From Bacteroidota bacterium (GTDB lineage: Bacteria; Bacteroidota; Bacteroidia; Bacteroidales; Rikenellaceae), in contig JAEZPN010000028.1 of NCBI GenBank assembly GCA_023413645.1, forward strand, positions 1-26,653: a DNA stretch of 26,653 bases, in the 5' to 3' direction. The notes below the pieces were generated by a model. It saw only the letters and a list, made by a program, of their open reading frames with translations. It was not told the origin of the DNA and did not search any database. Shown in pieces: positions 12,720-21,396 of this stretch. The stretch's first letter is position 1, and each line of letters begins with the position of its first letter. A program made the position numbers and the translations under genes.

Positions 12720-14948
12720 ATGAGAATTAAAAATCTACTCTTCTTACTCTTGGCGTTGCCTTTGGCATTCGTCGCTTGTGAGACTCCCGATCAGCCCGTT
12801 GACGAGGTGAAGAACCCCACCGTGGCAATTACCGTTGGCGAGACTACCGAGAATTCAATCGCATTTACAATCACATCTACAGCTGCCGATGAGGTTAAGT
12901 ACCTCGTTGTAGAGAGCACTGAGGGCACTCCTACAGCTGCTGAGGTATTGTCAAACGGCACTGCAGCAGAGGTTAATGCCGAGGCTGGCTGCTACGTTGC
13001 AGAGCTCAAGGCTGAGACCGAGTATACAATCGTTGCTGCTGCGAAGAACACAAAGGCGGTTGTTAAGGCTGAGGCTAAGATGACCACAAAGGGTAACGGC
13101 GACGAGCCCAACCCTCCCGCTGAGGAGTACGACGTAACATTCACAGCCGAGGATATCTACATCGCATACTATGGCGATATGTACTCTGTAGCCTACAACT
13201 ACTACATCATCCTCTCTGATGTTGGCGTAGTGCTCTCAGATACTCAGATAAACTTCAAGGAGAATGGTACATACTACCTCCTCGACCTCTATGCTGCTAT
13301 GGATGATATGAATTGCGACTACACAGTTCCCGCAGGTACGTACAAGGCTGCTACAACATCTGCAGCTGGCACATTCGGCCTTGGCGACTATGGCGCAGGC
13401 CTCAAGATCGTTAATGGCGAGCCTACATACTTCATCTACGCTGATGGCGAGGTAGTGGTTTCAGAGGGTAAGATTGAGGCTGTAATCACTATGGAGGATA
13501 ACACCAAGCATAAGTTTACTTATGAGGGTAGCCTCTACTTTGGTGACAACGGCGACGAGCCCAACCCTCCCGCTGAGGAGTTCGAGGCAACACACACAGC
13601 TACAAAGTGGCTCTGGGGTGGCGCATCAAGCTATGGTAACAAGTATATGGTATCGGGCGACAACTTCTCTGTTGACGTTCACTTCCCCGCTCAGTTTGCA
13701 CAGCAGAACGCTCTCGCTGAGGGTGACTACATCTGGACTACAACAACATGGTTTGGTTACAACGACTTCGACAACGAGTTCACAACACGCTCACTCTCTG
13801 TTGATGGCACATCGGTAGCCGTAGACGCAGGTACAGCTCTTGTTGAGGCTAATGGCGAGGAGTACCACATCGAGCTTACTCTCGTAGGCCGCGATGGTTT
13901 CAAGTACATGATTGAGTTCAATGGTAAGCTCAACGACACTGGCTCAACAGGTGGCGACGTGACAACAGACGCTGTAGCCTTCTCAAAGATTGAGTACAAG
14001 ACCTACAACTCAAGCTACTACTATTTCGAGTATTTGCTCACAAACGCTGCGGGCGACAAGATGACCCTCTGTGTTAACGACTACCAGGCTAACGAGTCTG
14101 TTATCTACTCTGACGACACTTACGAGTGGATCACACGCTCTTATGCTGGTAACCTCGGTTACTTCTCAACTGCAAACATCGTTGTTGGTGGTACATCATA
14201 TGACGCTGTTGCTGGCGGCATGGTCGTAGTAACTGATGAGGATACATACGCTATGGACATCACCATCACTCTTAGCATGTCAAACGGCGCAGAGATGACA
14301 TTCACCGTAAATGGCAAGATGAACGAGGAGAATGGCGGTGGCAACACTCCTGCAGAGCCTACAAAGCTCGCTACACCCTCTGTATCGGGCATCGTATCGG
14401 GCAACACTGCAACCATCAGCTGGCAGGAGATCGCAGGTGCTAAGAACTACACCGTAACACTCAACGGCTCTAAGGTTGATACAGTAGAGACAGCCTACAT
14501 CACATACCAGAACCTCGAGTGGGAGACAACATACTCAGTATCGGTTGTTGCTAACCCCGCAGACACTGCTGTAAACACAGCGTCTGACCCCGGCACAGCG
14601 ACATTCACAACCGAGGCTAACACTGGTGGCGACGAGGGCGGTAACACTGGCGGCGAGAGCTTCGAGGGTTGGGTATTCGACGCATCGCTCGACATGGGTT
14701 CACGCCTCGTTACACTCACTGACGGTTCACACACCGTGGTTATGACACTTAACGAGATCGCAGGTGGCACATTCTACCTCTTCGACAATGGTGCGCTCAA
14801 CGTAACAGCTATCACTGTTAACGGCGTACCTGCTGAGAGCGCATCGGGCACTATGGAGATGTCATCATCTTCAAACTACTACATCGTTCTTGACTGCTAC
14901 ATCAACGGCGTACACTACACAGGTACATCAAACAACCCCGTAGTATAA
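12720..14948 (+). CDS. Large Fn3/module-A/C surface lipoprotein (742 aa)
   Basis: The leader is MRIKNLLFLLLALPLAFVAC (lipid Cys 20). There is no BACON domain; residues 32-125 instead form an Fn3-like fold (NSIAFTITSTAADEVKYLVV, ending AETEYTIVAAAKN..AKMTTKG). A module A follows at ~138-275 (AYYGDMYSVAYNYYIILSDVG). Two C-type beta modules span ~288-405 and ~417-535, and a second Fn3-like domain is at ~548-632 (LATPSVSGIVSGNTATISWQ, NYTVTLNG, WETTYSVSVVANP). A C-terminal beta module covers 648-742. The linker NGDEPNPPAEE occurs twice (126-136, 277-287), marking module boundaries and recent duplication; later linkers are Gly/Asn-rich. It probably sits on the cell surface and binds a ligand, by analogy with BACON/Fn3 lipoproteins; the ligand is unknown. 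Confidence 0.85.
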   Translation: MRIKNLLFLLLALPLAFVACETPDQPVDEVKNPTVAITVGETTENSIAFTITSTAADEVKYLVVESTEGTPTAAEVLSNGTAAEVNAEAGCYVAELKAETEYTIVAAAKNTKAVVKAEAKMTTKGNGDEPNPPAEEYDVTFTAEDIYIAYYGDMYSVAYNYYIILSDVGVVLSDTQINFKENGTYYLLDLYAAMDDMNCDYTVPAGTYKAATTSAAGTFGLGDYGAGLKIVNGEPTYFIYADGEVVVSEGKIEAVITMEDNTKHKFTYEGSLYFGDNGDEPNPPAEEFEATHTATKWLWGGASSYGNKYMVSGDNFSVDVHFPAQFAQQNALAEGDYIWTTTTWFGYNDFDNEFTTRSLSVDGTSVAVDAGTALVEANGEEYHIELTLVGRDGFKYMIEFNGKLNDTGSTGGDVTTDAVAFSKIEYKTYNSSYYYFEYLLTNAAGDKMTLCVNDYQANESVIYSDDTYEWITRSYAGNLGYFSTANIVVGGTSYDAVAGGMVVVTDEDTYAMDITITLSMSNGAEMTFTVNGKMNEENGGGNTPAEPTKLATPSVSGIVSGNTATISWQEIAGAKNYTVTLNGSKVDTVETAYITYQNLEWETTYSVSVVANPADTAVNTASDPGTATFTTEANTGGDEGGNTGGESFEGWVFDASLDMGSRLVTLTDGSHTVVMTLNEIAGGTFYLFDNGALNVTAITVNGVPAESASGTMEMSSSSNYYIVLDCYINGVHYTGTSNNPVV

Positions 14949-14968
14949 GTTGACTTTCAACCACAAAA

Positions 14969-15008
14969 AAAAGAGGACTGCCCACGCGTGGGTAGTCCTC
15001 TTTTCGAT
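14969..15008 (+). terminator. Terminator after the 12720 gene
   Basis: AAAAGAGGACTGCCCACG and CGTGGGTAGTCCTCTTTT pair almost perfectly and are flanked by A and T runs, so it could work in both directions. The next gene's promoter starts about 10 bases later. Confidence 0.9.
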
Positions 15009-15016
15009 TTTTTTAT

Positions 15017-15024
15017 TACCTTTG
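15017..15024 (+). promoter_or_regulatory. Promoter -7 box of the 15046/16072 operon
   Basis: TACCTTTG matches TAnnTTTG, 21 bases before the ATG at 15046. The -33 position would lie inside the preceding terminator stem and has no clear TTTG. Confidence 0.55.
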
Positions 15025-15045
15025 CTCTCAGTAATTCCTACGACA

Positions 15046-16035
15046 ATGAGAAAGAGCATACTTCTTTTAGCTTCATTCGCCCTCGCCACCCTACTTGCTG
15101 GCTGCGAACTATATAATAGGGATGAGAACAAACTGCCTCCCACCGACCCCAACGAAGTAAAGTTTGAGGCCCGATACCTTATTGGTGACTACTACGGCGA
15201 TATCTACAACAATGGCACGGGAAACTACTACATCTACCTCTCGAGTGTGGACATAGAGGAGGATGGTAGCTATAAACCCTATGGCACATACTACGTTTTG
15301 GATATTACGAGCTCTGTAAATAGTTTCCACAACGAGAGAATACAGATTCCCGAGGGTCAGTACACACTCGACACAGAAGGCAGCAACGCCAAGTTTACCT
15401 TCTCTGCGGAGCGCTCGCTACTTGTTGAGACAAACAACATGGGCGTCCCCTTCCGTGAGGAGAAGTTCGACAGCGGCTCTATGTATGTAAACAACGCTGG
15501 TATAACACTCACCGTAACCATAGGCGATAAGACACATATCGTGGAGTACAACCACTCGCCATATGTAAATAACCTTGGCGAGAATAGCACACACTCGACA
15601 CTCGCGGAGGATAGAACGCTCGCACTTAAGGAACATGTGCTATACTACTACCCTTGTGGCGACTACTACAACACCGGGTTAGATAATTGGTTGCTCCTTA
15701 TTTGGCCTATCGACAATGAGGGCGACTTCCTGCAGTTCGACATCATGACCGCTAAAGATAGTGACAACGTCTACGGCATATACAATGTTGGTAGTAGCAC
15801 CTCCTCGGGCAGCTTCCTAAAGGGCATGCTCACGACATACGCGGACGAGATATATATGGATGGTTCGTGGTACTACACATCGTATTACGCCGATATGGCG
15901 CCATTTGTGGACGGTACACTGAATGTTAGCGACGCTGGCAACGGCAATACGAAGGTCGCATTCCACATGAAAGATGATAGAGGTAACGACATCAAGGGCG
16001 AATGGAGCGGAGCGATGTTACGCTACCCATATTAG
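15046..16035 (+). CDS. Surface lipoprotein with modules A-B and no BACON domain (329 aa)
   Basis: The start is ATG 15046, giving MRKSILLLASFALATLLAGC (lipid Cys 20). An in-frame ATG at 14950 would read through the terminator hairpin, so I reject it. After a short acidic linker (YNRDENKLPPTDPNE) comes module A directly (~40-175: YLIGDYYGDIYNNGTGNYYI, YGTYYVLDI, IPEGQYTLD, HIVEYNHSP) and then module B (~188-329: YYPCGDYYNTGLDNWLLLIW, GSWYYTSY, APFVDGTLNV, KDDRGNDIKGEWSG). It shows that the A-B pair is a stand-alone unit that does not need BACON. Codon use is less narrow than in the flanking paralogs. It shares a transcript with the 16072 gene, 36 bases downstream without a new promoter. Confidence 0.85.
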   Translation: MRKSILLLASFALATLLAGCELYNRDENKLPPTDPNEVKFEARYLIGDYYGDIYNNGTGNYYIYLSSVDIEEDGSYKPYGTYYVLDITSSVNSFHNERIQIPEGQYTLDTEGSNAKFTFSAERSLLVETNNMGVPFREEKFDSGSMYVNNAGITLTVTIGDKTHIVEYNHSPYVNNLGENSTHSTLAEDRTLALKEHVLYYYPCGDYYNTGLDNWLLLIWPIDNEGDFLQFDIMTAKDSDNVYGIYNVGSSTSSGSFLKGMLTTYADEIYMDGSWYYTSYYADMAPFVDGTLNVSDAGNGNTKVAFHMKDDRGNDIKGEWSGAMLRYPY

Positions 16036-16071
16036 AAAGCAATAACAAACTTAAACTTAATACATATAACT

Positions 16072-17370
16072 ATGAAAATCAAACATTTATTCTACATGCT
16101 TCTTGCGTTGCCTATGGTATTCGTAGCATGTGGCGAGACTCCTTCTGGCGAGACTCCTAATATCTCAAAACCAGAGTTGACACTTACATCACAGAACAGT
16201 TTCCAGTTTGACGCTGAGGGTGGCGAGGGGACTATCAACTACACTCTCGAGAACGCAACACTCGAGGAACTCACGGTATCTTGCGAGGCTGAGTGGATCG
16301 AGGTTACTAAGGGCGAGGTTATTACATTCGTTGTTGCTACCAACGAGAGCGAGGATGAGCGTAACGGTCGTATCCTTGTTAGCTGTGGCGACACGAGCTT
16401 CAACGTATTCGTTATGCAGAAGGGTTATGAGGTGGTTGTTAGATTCACAGCTGACCAGATGGTAGGTGTTTACTACGGCACTCAGTACAGCGAGACATAC
16501 AACATCGGTCTCTACCTCACCGACATCGGTTTTGAGGATGGTTATGCACTTGCTGGTGGTACATACTACATGTTGGACCTCTTCACAGCTACTGAGCCCA
16601 CATTGGACGAGGAGGGTTGGATGACTATCCCCGAGGGTACTTACACATACGACGGCACTGACTCTACAGAGGATATGACTTTGGGTTACACATACTCTAC
16701 ATACTTCAAGGTTATGGATGATGGTACAGGTTATGAGGTAGAGGCAAACTACGAGGCTGCAGAGTTGGTAGTTACAGCTAACAGCGTAACACTCACAGCT
16801 TATGTTAATGGCGTTAAGCACATCGCAACATACAATGGCGGTAACAAGTTCTTCGCAGGCTTGCCTCTCGAGCTTCCTGGTGGCGACATCGTAGCAACAT
16901 CTTTGGTTGGCGACTACTACGGCACTCAGTACAGCGAGACATACAACTACAACATCTACCTCTCAGATAAGGGTTACGACGATGAGGGCTACGCTCTTCC
17001 TGATGGTTACTACATTTCACTCGATCTCTACGGTCTCGAGCCCACAATGGATGCTCAGGGCTACATCATCATCCCCGTTGGTACATACACCTACGACGTA
17101 AACGATGACTGCGGCGAGTGGGAGGTTGGTCGCGAGTACTCTGGTTTCTACAAGGTTAATGCCGATGGTACAGATTACGAGTATACCGAGGCATTCACCG
17201 ATGTTACTGTTGTTGTAACCGAAAATGGCATCACTGTTGATGGTGTTGTTTCTGGTGGCGAGTATCACGTAACATACAACGGCGCACCCAAGTTCTATGC
17301 AGGTGCATACACCTATGCGGCATCATCTTCAAAGATGAGTTTCGGCAAAAAGGGCGTAATGCTTAAGTAA
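16072..17370 (+). CDS. BACON surface lipoprotein with two A modules (432 aa)
   Basis: The leader MKIKHLFYMLLALPMVFVAC (lipid Cys 20) is followed by GETPSGETPN and a BACON domain at ~34-118 (FDAEGGEGTINYTL, CEAEWIEV, ERNGRILVSCG, FNVFVMQKG). Two A modules follow, ~121-262 and ~273-411. Both carry YYGTQYSETYN encoded by the same DNA (TACTACGGCACTCAGTACAG), which indicates recent tandem duplication. The second has the fuller motif set (YNIYLSDKGYDDEGYAL, IPVGTYTYD, YSGFYKVNADGT, VVVTENGITVDG, YHVTYNGAPKFYAG). The C-terminus is a short basic tail, KMSFGKKGVMLK, not explained by the modules. The first 27 coding bases are identical to those of the next gene. The terminator is at 17392. Confidence 0.85.
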   Translation: MKIKHLFYMLLALPMVFVACGETPSGETPNISKPELTLTSQNSFQFDAEGGEGTINYTLENATLEELTVSCEAEWIEVTKGEVITFVVATNESEDERNGRILVSCGDTSFNVFVMQKGYEVVVRFTADQMVGVYYGTQYSETYNIGLYLTDIGFEDGYALAGGTYYMLDLFTATEPTLDEEGWMTIPEGTYTYDGTDSTEDMTLGYTYSTYFKVMDDGTGYEVEANYEAAELVVTANSVTLTAYVNGVKHIATYNGGNKFFAGLPLELPGGDIVATSLVGDYYGTQYSETYNYNIYLSDKGYDDEGYALPDGYYISLDLYGLEPTMDAQGYIIIPVGTYTYDVNDDCGEWEVGREYSGFYKVNADGTDYEYTEAFTDVTVVVTENGITVDGVVSGGEYHVTYNGAPKFYAGAYTYAASSSKMSFGKKGVMLK

Positions 17371-17391
17371 TAAGCACGCTTCGACTACGTT

Positions 17392-17423
17392 GGAGGCTAC
17401 CCACCGGGTGGCCTCCTTTTTTT
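17392..17423 (+). terminator. Terminator after the 16072 gene
   Basis: GGAGGCTACC-CACC-GGGTGGCCTCC is followed by seven T, 21 bases after the stop codon. Confidence 0.9.
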
Positions 17424-17453
17424 GTTACTGACACATAAATTACAACCAAAAAA

Positions 17454-17485
17454 CTTGCATTATTGAATATAATTTCTTAATTTTG
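17454..17485 (+). promoter_or_regulatory. Promoter of the 17543 lipoprotein gene
   Basis: CTTG at 17454-17457, a 20-base spacer and TAATTTTG at 17478-17485. It lies 57 bases before the ATG. Confidence 0.7.
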
Positions 17486-17542
17486 TTTATGCTTTAGGGC
17501 ATAAAGTGCTATGTTTTCAAACAAAACCAAATATCTACAATT

Positions 17543-19807
17543 ATGAAAATCAAACATTTATTCTACATGTTGCTTGCATTGCCTTTGGCATTTGCAGCTT
17601 GTGAGGAGACTCCCAACGAGGTTGAGAAGCCCGTTGAGAAATGTCCTGTTTTGACTCTTACATCTGACGCAACTCTCTCTTTTGGTGCTGAGGGTGGCGA
17701 GGCAGAGATTACCTACACCTTGGAGAACGCTGTTGAGGACGCTAAGGTTACAGCAACTTGCGAGGCTGACTGGGTAAAGGCTGTTGCTGCGGATAAGGTT
17801 CGCGTTACCGTTGAGGCTAACGAGGGCGATGCACGCGAGGCAAAGATTGTTGTTGCCTATGGCCAGCAGAAGTTCGAGGTTGCTGTAAAGCAGGCTGCGA
17901 AGGCTGCGAAGGTGTATCTCTACGACGAGACATTTGCATACGCCGAGCGTATGGACTTGAGAGACTATGGTTTCCCAGATAACTACTTCCTTATCGCATT
18001 CTACACTGCTGATGGCAACATTCTCTTCGGTTCAGTACTCGTAGGTGCTGAGGGTGAGGATATCCTCGCTGCAGACACTTACACTTCTGACAATGGCGGT
18101 TTGATGATGGAGGGCTTCGAGCTCTACATTGGCGAGACTGAGGAGTACTTCTTCGAGGGTGGCTCAGGCGTTGCAGTTGTTGGTGGCGACATCAATGGCT
18201 ACACATTCGATTTCGACATCGCAAATGCTGATGGCGAGAACTTCCACTTCACATACGAGGGCGTAGTTGAGGCTATGCAGCTTCCTGGAAATGAGCTTCC
18301 AACAGAGCCTGTAAACTTCACAGCTGAGAGTCTTGACGGCATATATTACGCTACTGAGTACTCTCCTACATACAACTACTTCATCACCATTTCAGACAAG
18401 GGTCTTGACGCAGAAGGCTATGCTTTGGCAGGCGGTACATACTACCAGCTCGACCTCTATAGCGTCGAGGGCGATGTAGATGCTGAGGGTTACATCCACA
18501 TCCCTGCAGGTACTTACGCATTCGATGCTGACGACACAATGGCTGAGTGGACATTGGGTAACTACTACTCAGGCTTCTTCAAGATTAACGCGGATGGCAC
18601 TGCATACGAGGCAAAGGGCACATTCGAGGCTGGTCAGGCAGTTGTAACTGAGAATGGCATCACTCTTACAGTTACCGTTGGTGGCGTTGAGCACACTGTA
18701 ACTTACAATGGCGCACCTAAGCTCTACGTAGGCGGCAACGGTGGCGGTGGCGAGACCCCCACACCCGGCGAGGGCGTAAATTTCACAGCTAACTATGCTT
18801 ACGCTATGTACTACGGCGACCAGTACACTCCTGGCACTGCTGACAACTACTACTTCTTCCTCTCAGACCTTGGCGTGGATGAGGATGGTTACGACTACGC
18901 TGGTGGTACATACTATCGTTTCGATATCTATGCTCCTATCACATCTGACTACACTATCGCTCCTGGTACATACACCATTGATCCAACTGACTCTATGGCA
19001 GTAGGTACTGTAACAGCATACTACTCTGCATACTACAAGTGGAATAGCTATGGTGACGACTACGAGGCTACAGATTGGCCAGATAGCGGCTTCATCACAT
19101 TCAACGAGGATGGCTCAATCTATGCAGAGGTACACATGATGGTAAGCGGCGAGACTCACAAGGTATCGTTCGCTGGTGGCGACATCGTTATCTACGACGG
19201 CACTGGCGGTGGCGAAGGTGGTGGTGGCGAGTACGACATTATGTCTACACTCACCAGCGACTACGCAGCAACATTGGATCACCACACTCTCGTTTACGAG
19301 TTCTACGGCGACTACTACTACATCGGTCTCCAGAACTGGACATTCATGATTGCTCCTAACGATGGCGAGGGCGAGTACGTACAGTTCGACGTATTGGCAG
19401 GTCCCGACAGCACAGACTTCGCTGGCACATACGCTATTAGCTCTGAGATGGAGTCATTCACATCATATCCTGGTGTTATCGATGGTGGCTACATGGGTGG
19501 CTCATGGCTCTACTCAAGCGACTACATCACAATGTCTCCATTCGTAGATGGTACATTGACTGTAACAAACAACAACAATGGTACATATAGCGTATCATTC
19601 GACGTTACAGACGATGCTGGCTACAATGTTACAGGCTCTTGGACTGGCGAGATTCTCGACTATGGCGCAATGAGCACACGTAGCCGCGTTCTCAAGGAGG
19701 CAAACAAGTATGAGGCACCTAAGACTCTCAACATCGAGAAGTCACGTATCGATGTTAAGAAGGCAAAGCGTGCATCAGCACCTGCTAAGGGCTTGAAGCT
19801 CCGCTAA
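17543..19807 (+). CDS. Largest BACON surface lipoprotein, modules BACON-X-A-A-B (754 aa)
   Basis: The leader MKIKHLFYMLLALPLAFAAC (lipid Cys 20) precedes a BACON domain at ~37-118 (FGAEGGEAEITYTLENAVED, CEADWVKA, DAREAKIVVAYG, FEVAVKQ). An unrecognised beta module X lies at ~123-245. Two A modules follow (~256-396 and ~411-552), the first almost canonical (IYYATEYSPTYNYFITISDK, GGTYYQLDLY, YSGFFKINADGT, HTVTYNGAPKLYVG), separated by Gly-rich linkers (GGNGGGGETPTPGEG, GTGGGEGGGGE). Module B is at ~568-707 (FYGDYYYIGLQNWTFMI, GGSWLYSS, SPFVDGTLTV, TDDAGYNVTGSWTG). A 45-residue Lys/Arg-rich tail (710-754, ending KRASAPAKGLKLR) follows and has no counterpart in the A-B paralogs except a short basic end in the previous gene. 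Confidence 0.85.
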   Translation: MKIKHLFYMLLALPLAFAACEETPNEVEKPVEKCPVLTLTSDATLSFGAEGGEAEITYTLENAVEDAKVTATCEADWVKAVAADKVRVTVEANEGDAREAKIVVAYGQQKFEVAVKQAAKAAKVYLYDETFAYAERMDLRDYGFPDNYFLIAFYTADGNILFGSVLVGAEGEDILAADTYTSDNGGLMMEGFELYIGETEEYFFEGGSGVAVVGGDINGYTFDFDIANADGENFHFTYEGVVEAMQLPGNELPTEPVNFTAESLDGIYYATEYSPTYNYFITISDKGLDAEGYALAGGTYYQLDLYSVEGDVDAEGYIHIPAGTYAFDADDTMAEWTLGNYYSGFFKINADGTAYEAKGTFEAGQAVVTENGITLTVTVGGVEHTVTYNGAPKLYVGGNGGGGETPTPGEGVNFTANYAYAMYYGDQYTPGTADNYYFFLSDLGVDEDGYDYAGGTYYRFDIYAPITSDYTIAPGTYTIDPTDSMAVGTVTAYYSAYYKWNSYGDDYEATDWPDSGFITFNEDGSIYAEVHMMVSGETHKVSFAGGDIVIYDGTGGGEGGGGEYDIMSTLTSDYAATLDHHTLVYEFYGDYYYIGLQNWTFMIAPNDGEGEYVQFDVLAGPDSTDFAGTYAISSEMESFTSYPGVIDGGYMGGSWLYSSDYITMSPFVDGTLTVTNNNNGTYSVSFDVTDDAGYNVTGSWTGEILDYGAMSTRSRVLKEANKYEAPKTLNIEKSRIDVKKAKRASAPAKGLKLR

Positions 19808-19842
19808 TAGCCAAATATACTATCGCCCGAGGGCGGTATAGC

Positions 19843-19876
19843 AACACCCCTGCAAGAGACTTGCAGGGGTGTTTTT
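19843..19876 (+). terminator. Terminator of the plus-strand lipoprotein array
   Basis: AACACCCCTGCAAG-AGA-CTTGCAGGGGTGTT forms a perfect 14-bp stem that runs into six T. A weaker hairpin (CTATCGCCC-GA-GGGCGGTA) lies just before it. Confidence 0.9.
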
Positions 19877-19906
19877 TGGTTCATAGGTTGCAAGGGTTTA
19901 CTATGC

Positions 19907-20008
19907 TGTCATTCTGAACTTTAGTGAAGAATCTCCTCGCGGACAATATGCTATAAACTGCGGCTCTGGTCGGCTCTGAGGAGATCCTTCGCTACGCTCA
20001 GGATGACA
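19907..20008. repeat. REP-like inverted repeat, copy 2
   Basis: The left arm TGTCATTCTGAACTTTAGTG with AAGAATCTCCTC pairs imperfectly with the right arm GAGGAGATCCTTCGCTACGC with TCAGGATGACA. It is the same element as at 2228-2328, placed exactly between the two convergent arrays. Confidence 0.8.
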
Positions 20009-20009
20009 T

Positions 20010-20049
20010 AAAAAAAACCTCGGGCGAGTACCAAAGTACCTACCCGAGG
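20010..20049 (-). terminator. Terminator of the minus-strand lipoprotein operon
   Basis: CCTCGGG..GTAC (20018-20031) pairs with GTAC..CCCGAGG (20036-20049). On the minus strand the stem is followed by a run of seven or more T (the A run at 20010-20017). A second small hairpin, GGGTGGC-GCCACCC (20063-20082), lies between it and the stop codon. Confidence 0.85.
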
Positions 20050-20098
20050 GAACTATGTTTAAGGGTGGCAGGAACGCCACCCCAATTCAGCATATCAA

Positions 20099-21364
20099 TT
20101 ATTTTGAGTTGTCGTACATCTCGAGACCTGAGCAAGTGAATGTACCAGCAATCTTGTGATCGTTGTCATCCATACAGTCGAACTCTACGACGAACTTAGT
20201 ACCCTCCTCGCGGATTGTGATAGTACCATCAACGATAGGTGCTACGTCATCTGTACCGTAGTAGTTGTCTACTGCTACGAAGTACCATGAGCTGCCGAAG
20301 CCACCTGCATAGTAACCTGCGATAAAGGTGTTCTTTGCAGCGTTCTCCTCTGCAACACAGTTGTATGTACCAACGATATTAGATGCGTTGAACTCAAGGC
20401 TGTCGGTTACGATATCGATGATGAAGTAGTCGCCATTGATGTTTGTACCAGGCAATACCATACTTACAGTCCAGTTAGAAGCGCCGAGACCGTAGTAGTC
20501 GCCATAGTAGTTAAGACGGATAGTACCATCTGGGTGGTTAAAGATATGATCCTCAGTGAGTGTTGAGTAGTAGTCAGGCTCGGGAACCTCGATGTAGCCG
20601 AGCTCCAAAGAACCCTCATATACTACGCGGTGTACCTTGCCATCATTCATTTTAATAATAGCCTCAATCTTGTCCTCTGTAACGATAACAACACCATCCT
20701 CAATCTTTGTCTCCTTGTATGTACCATCCTCAAATGTCTCAAAGCGTACGCTATAGAAAGAGTTAAAGGTATTACCAATATCAGAGTTTAGGTAATCGTA
20801 TGTATAGACACCATGAGGAAGAGCTGGCTTTGTTGCGGAAGCATCAGGATAAGTCTTTGAATAGATGTCGAAGCGGTAGTATGTATCGAGGTAGAGATCG
20901 CTCCAACTAGTAGTACCGTTCTTCGACAAGATAATGAAGTAGTTGGGATCCTGCGAGTATGAAGTACCGAAGTACTCGCCATTAAGCGCTGTAGCAACAA
21001 ACTCTACATCTGGAACCATACCCTCAGCCTGACGTACAAATACATCGAATGACTGCTCGCCATAGCTTACGTTTATGGTTGCAACACGCTGCTCCTCAAC
21101 ATTGTTAAAATCAACATTGAAGGTGATAGTCTCAGCAACTGTGATATTGTTTACCCACTCCACATTTGTAGTTACAGCGGGCTTATCGCCCTCTGCGCCA
21201 CCAATAATGGTGTAGTTGATAACGCCCTCACCACCATAGAATGCCATCTCCACAGACTTCTCTGTAACGGCAAGAGTACCCTTTGCCTGGGGTGTAGGCT
21301 CCACAGGGTCACACGCTGCAAGAGCGAAGAGACCTGCTGTCAAGATAAAAAATAACTTTTTCAT
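20099..21364 (-). CDS. BACON surface lipoprotein, modules BACON-A-B (421 aa), operon gene 4
   Basis: The leader MKKLFFILTAGLFALAAC (lipid Cys 18) is followed by DPVEPTPQ and a BACON domain at ~30-113 (FYGGEGVINYTI, NVEWVNNI, QRVATINVSYGE, FDVFVRQAEG). Module A is at ~118-258 (LNGEYFGTSYSQDPNYFIIL, DTYYRFDIY, LPHGVYTYDY, VHRVVYEGSLELG). Module B is at ~268-421 (RLNYYGDYYGLGASNWTVSM, TFIAGYYAGGFGSSWYF, APIVDGTITI, CMDDNDHKIAGTFTCSG). It is the last gene of a tight minus-strand operon, 32 bases after the stop of its neighbour, and is followed by a terminator. Module order is the same as in the plus-strand gene at 6468. Confidence 0.85.
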   Translation of the reverse strand: MKKLFFILTAGLFALAACDPVEPTPQAKGTLAVTEKSVEMAFYGGEGVINYTIIGGAEGDKPAVTTNVEWVNNITVAETITFNVDFNNVEEQRVATINVSYGEQSFDVFVRQAEGMVPDVEFVATALNGEYFGTSYSQDPNYFIILSKNGTTSWSDLYLDTYYRFDIYSKTYPDASATKPALPHGVYTYDYLNSDIGNTFNSFYSVRFETFEDGTYKETKIEDGVVIVTEDKIEAIIKMNDGKVHRVVYEGSLELGYIEVPEPDYYSTLTEDHIFNHPDGTIRLNYYGDYYGLGASNWTVSMVLPGTNINGDYFIIDIVTDSLEFNASNIVGTYNCVAEENAAKNTFIAGYYAGGFGSSWYFVAVDNYYGTDDVAPIVDGTITIREEGTKFVVEFDCMDDNDHKIAGTFTCSGLEMYDNSK

Positions 21365-21396
21365 AAGTTGATATTTGTTATAGTTAGTTCATTGCG

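Noticed and set aside
14950..15045. Upstream start for the 329-aa lipoprotein
   Set aside because: It would run through the terminator hairpin and promoter; the lipobox leader begins at 15046.
16189..16821. A 210-aa minus-strand frame inside a lipoprotein gene
   Set aside because: It is antisense to a well-supported BACON/module-A coding region; its length reflects the biased codon use of the sense gene.
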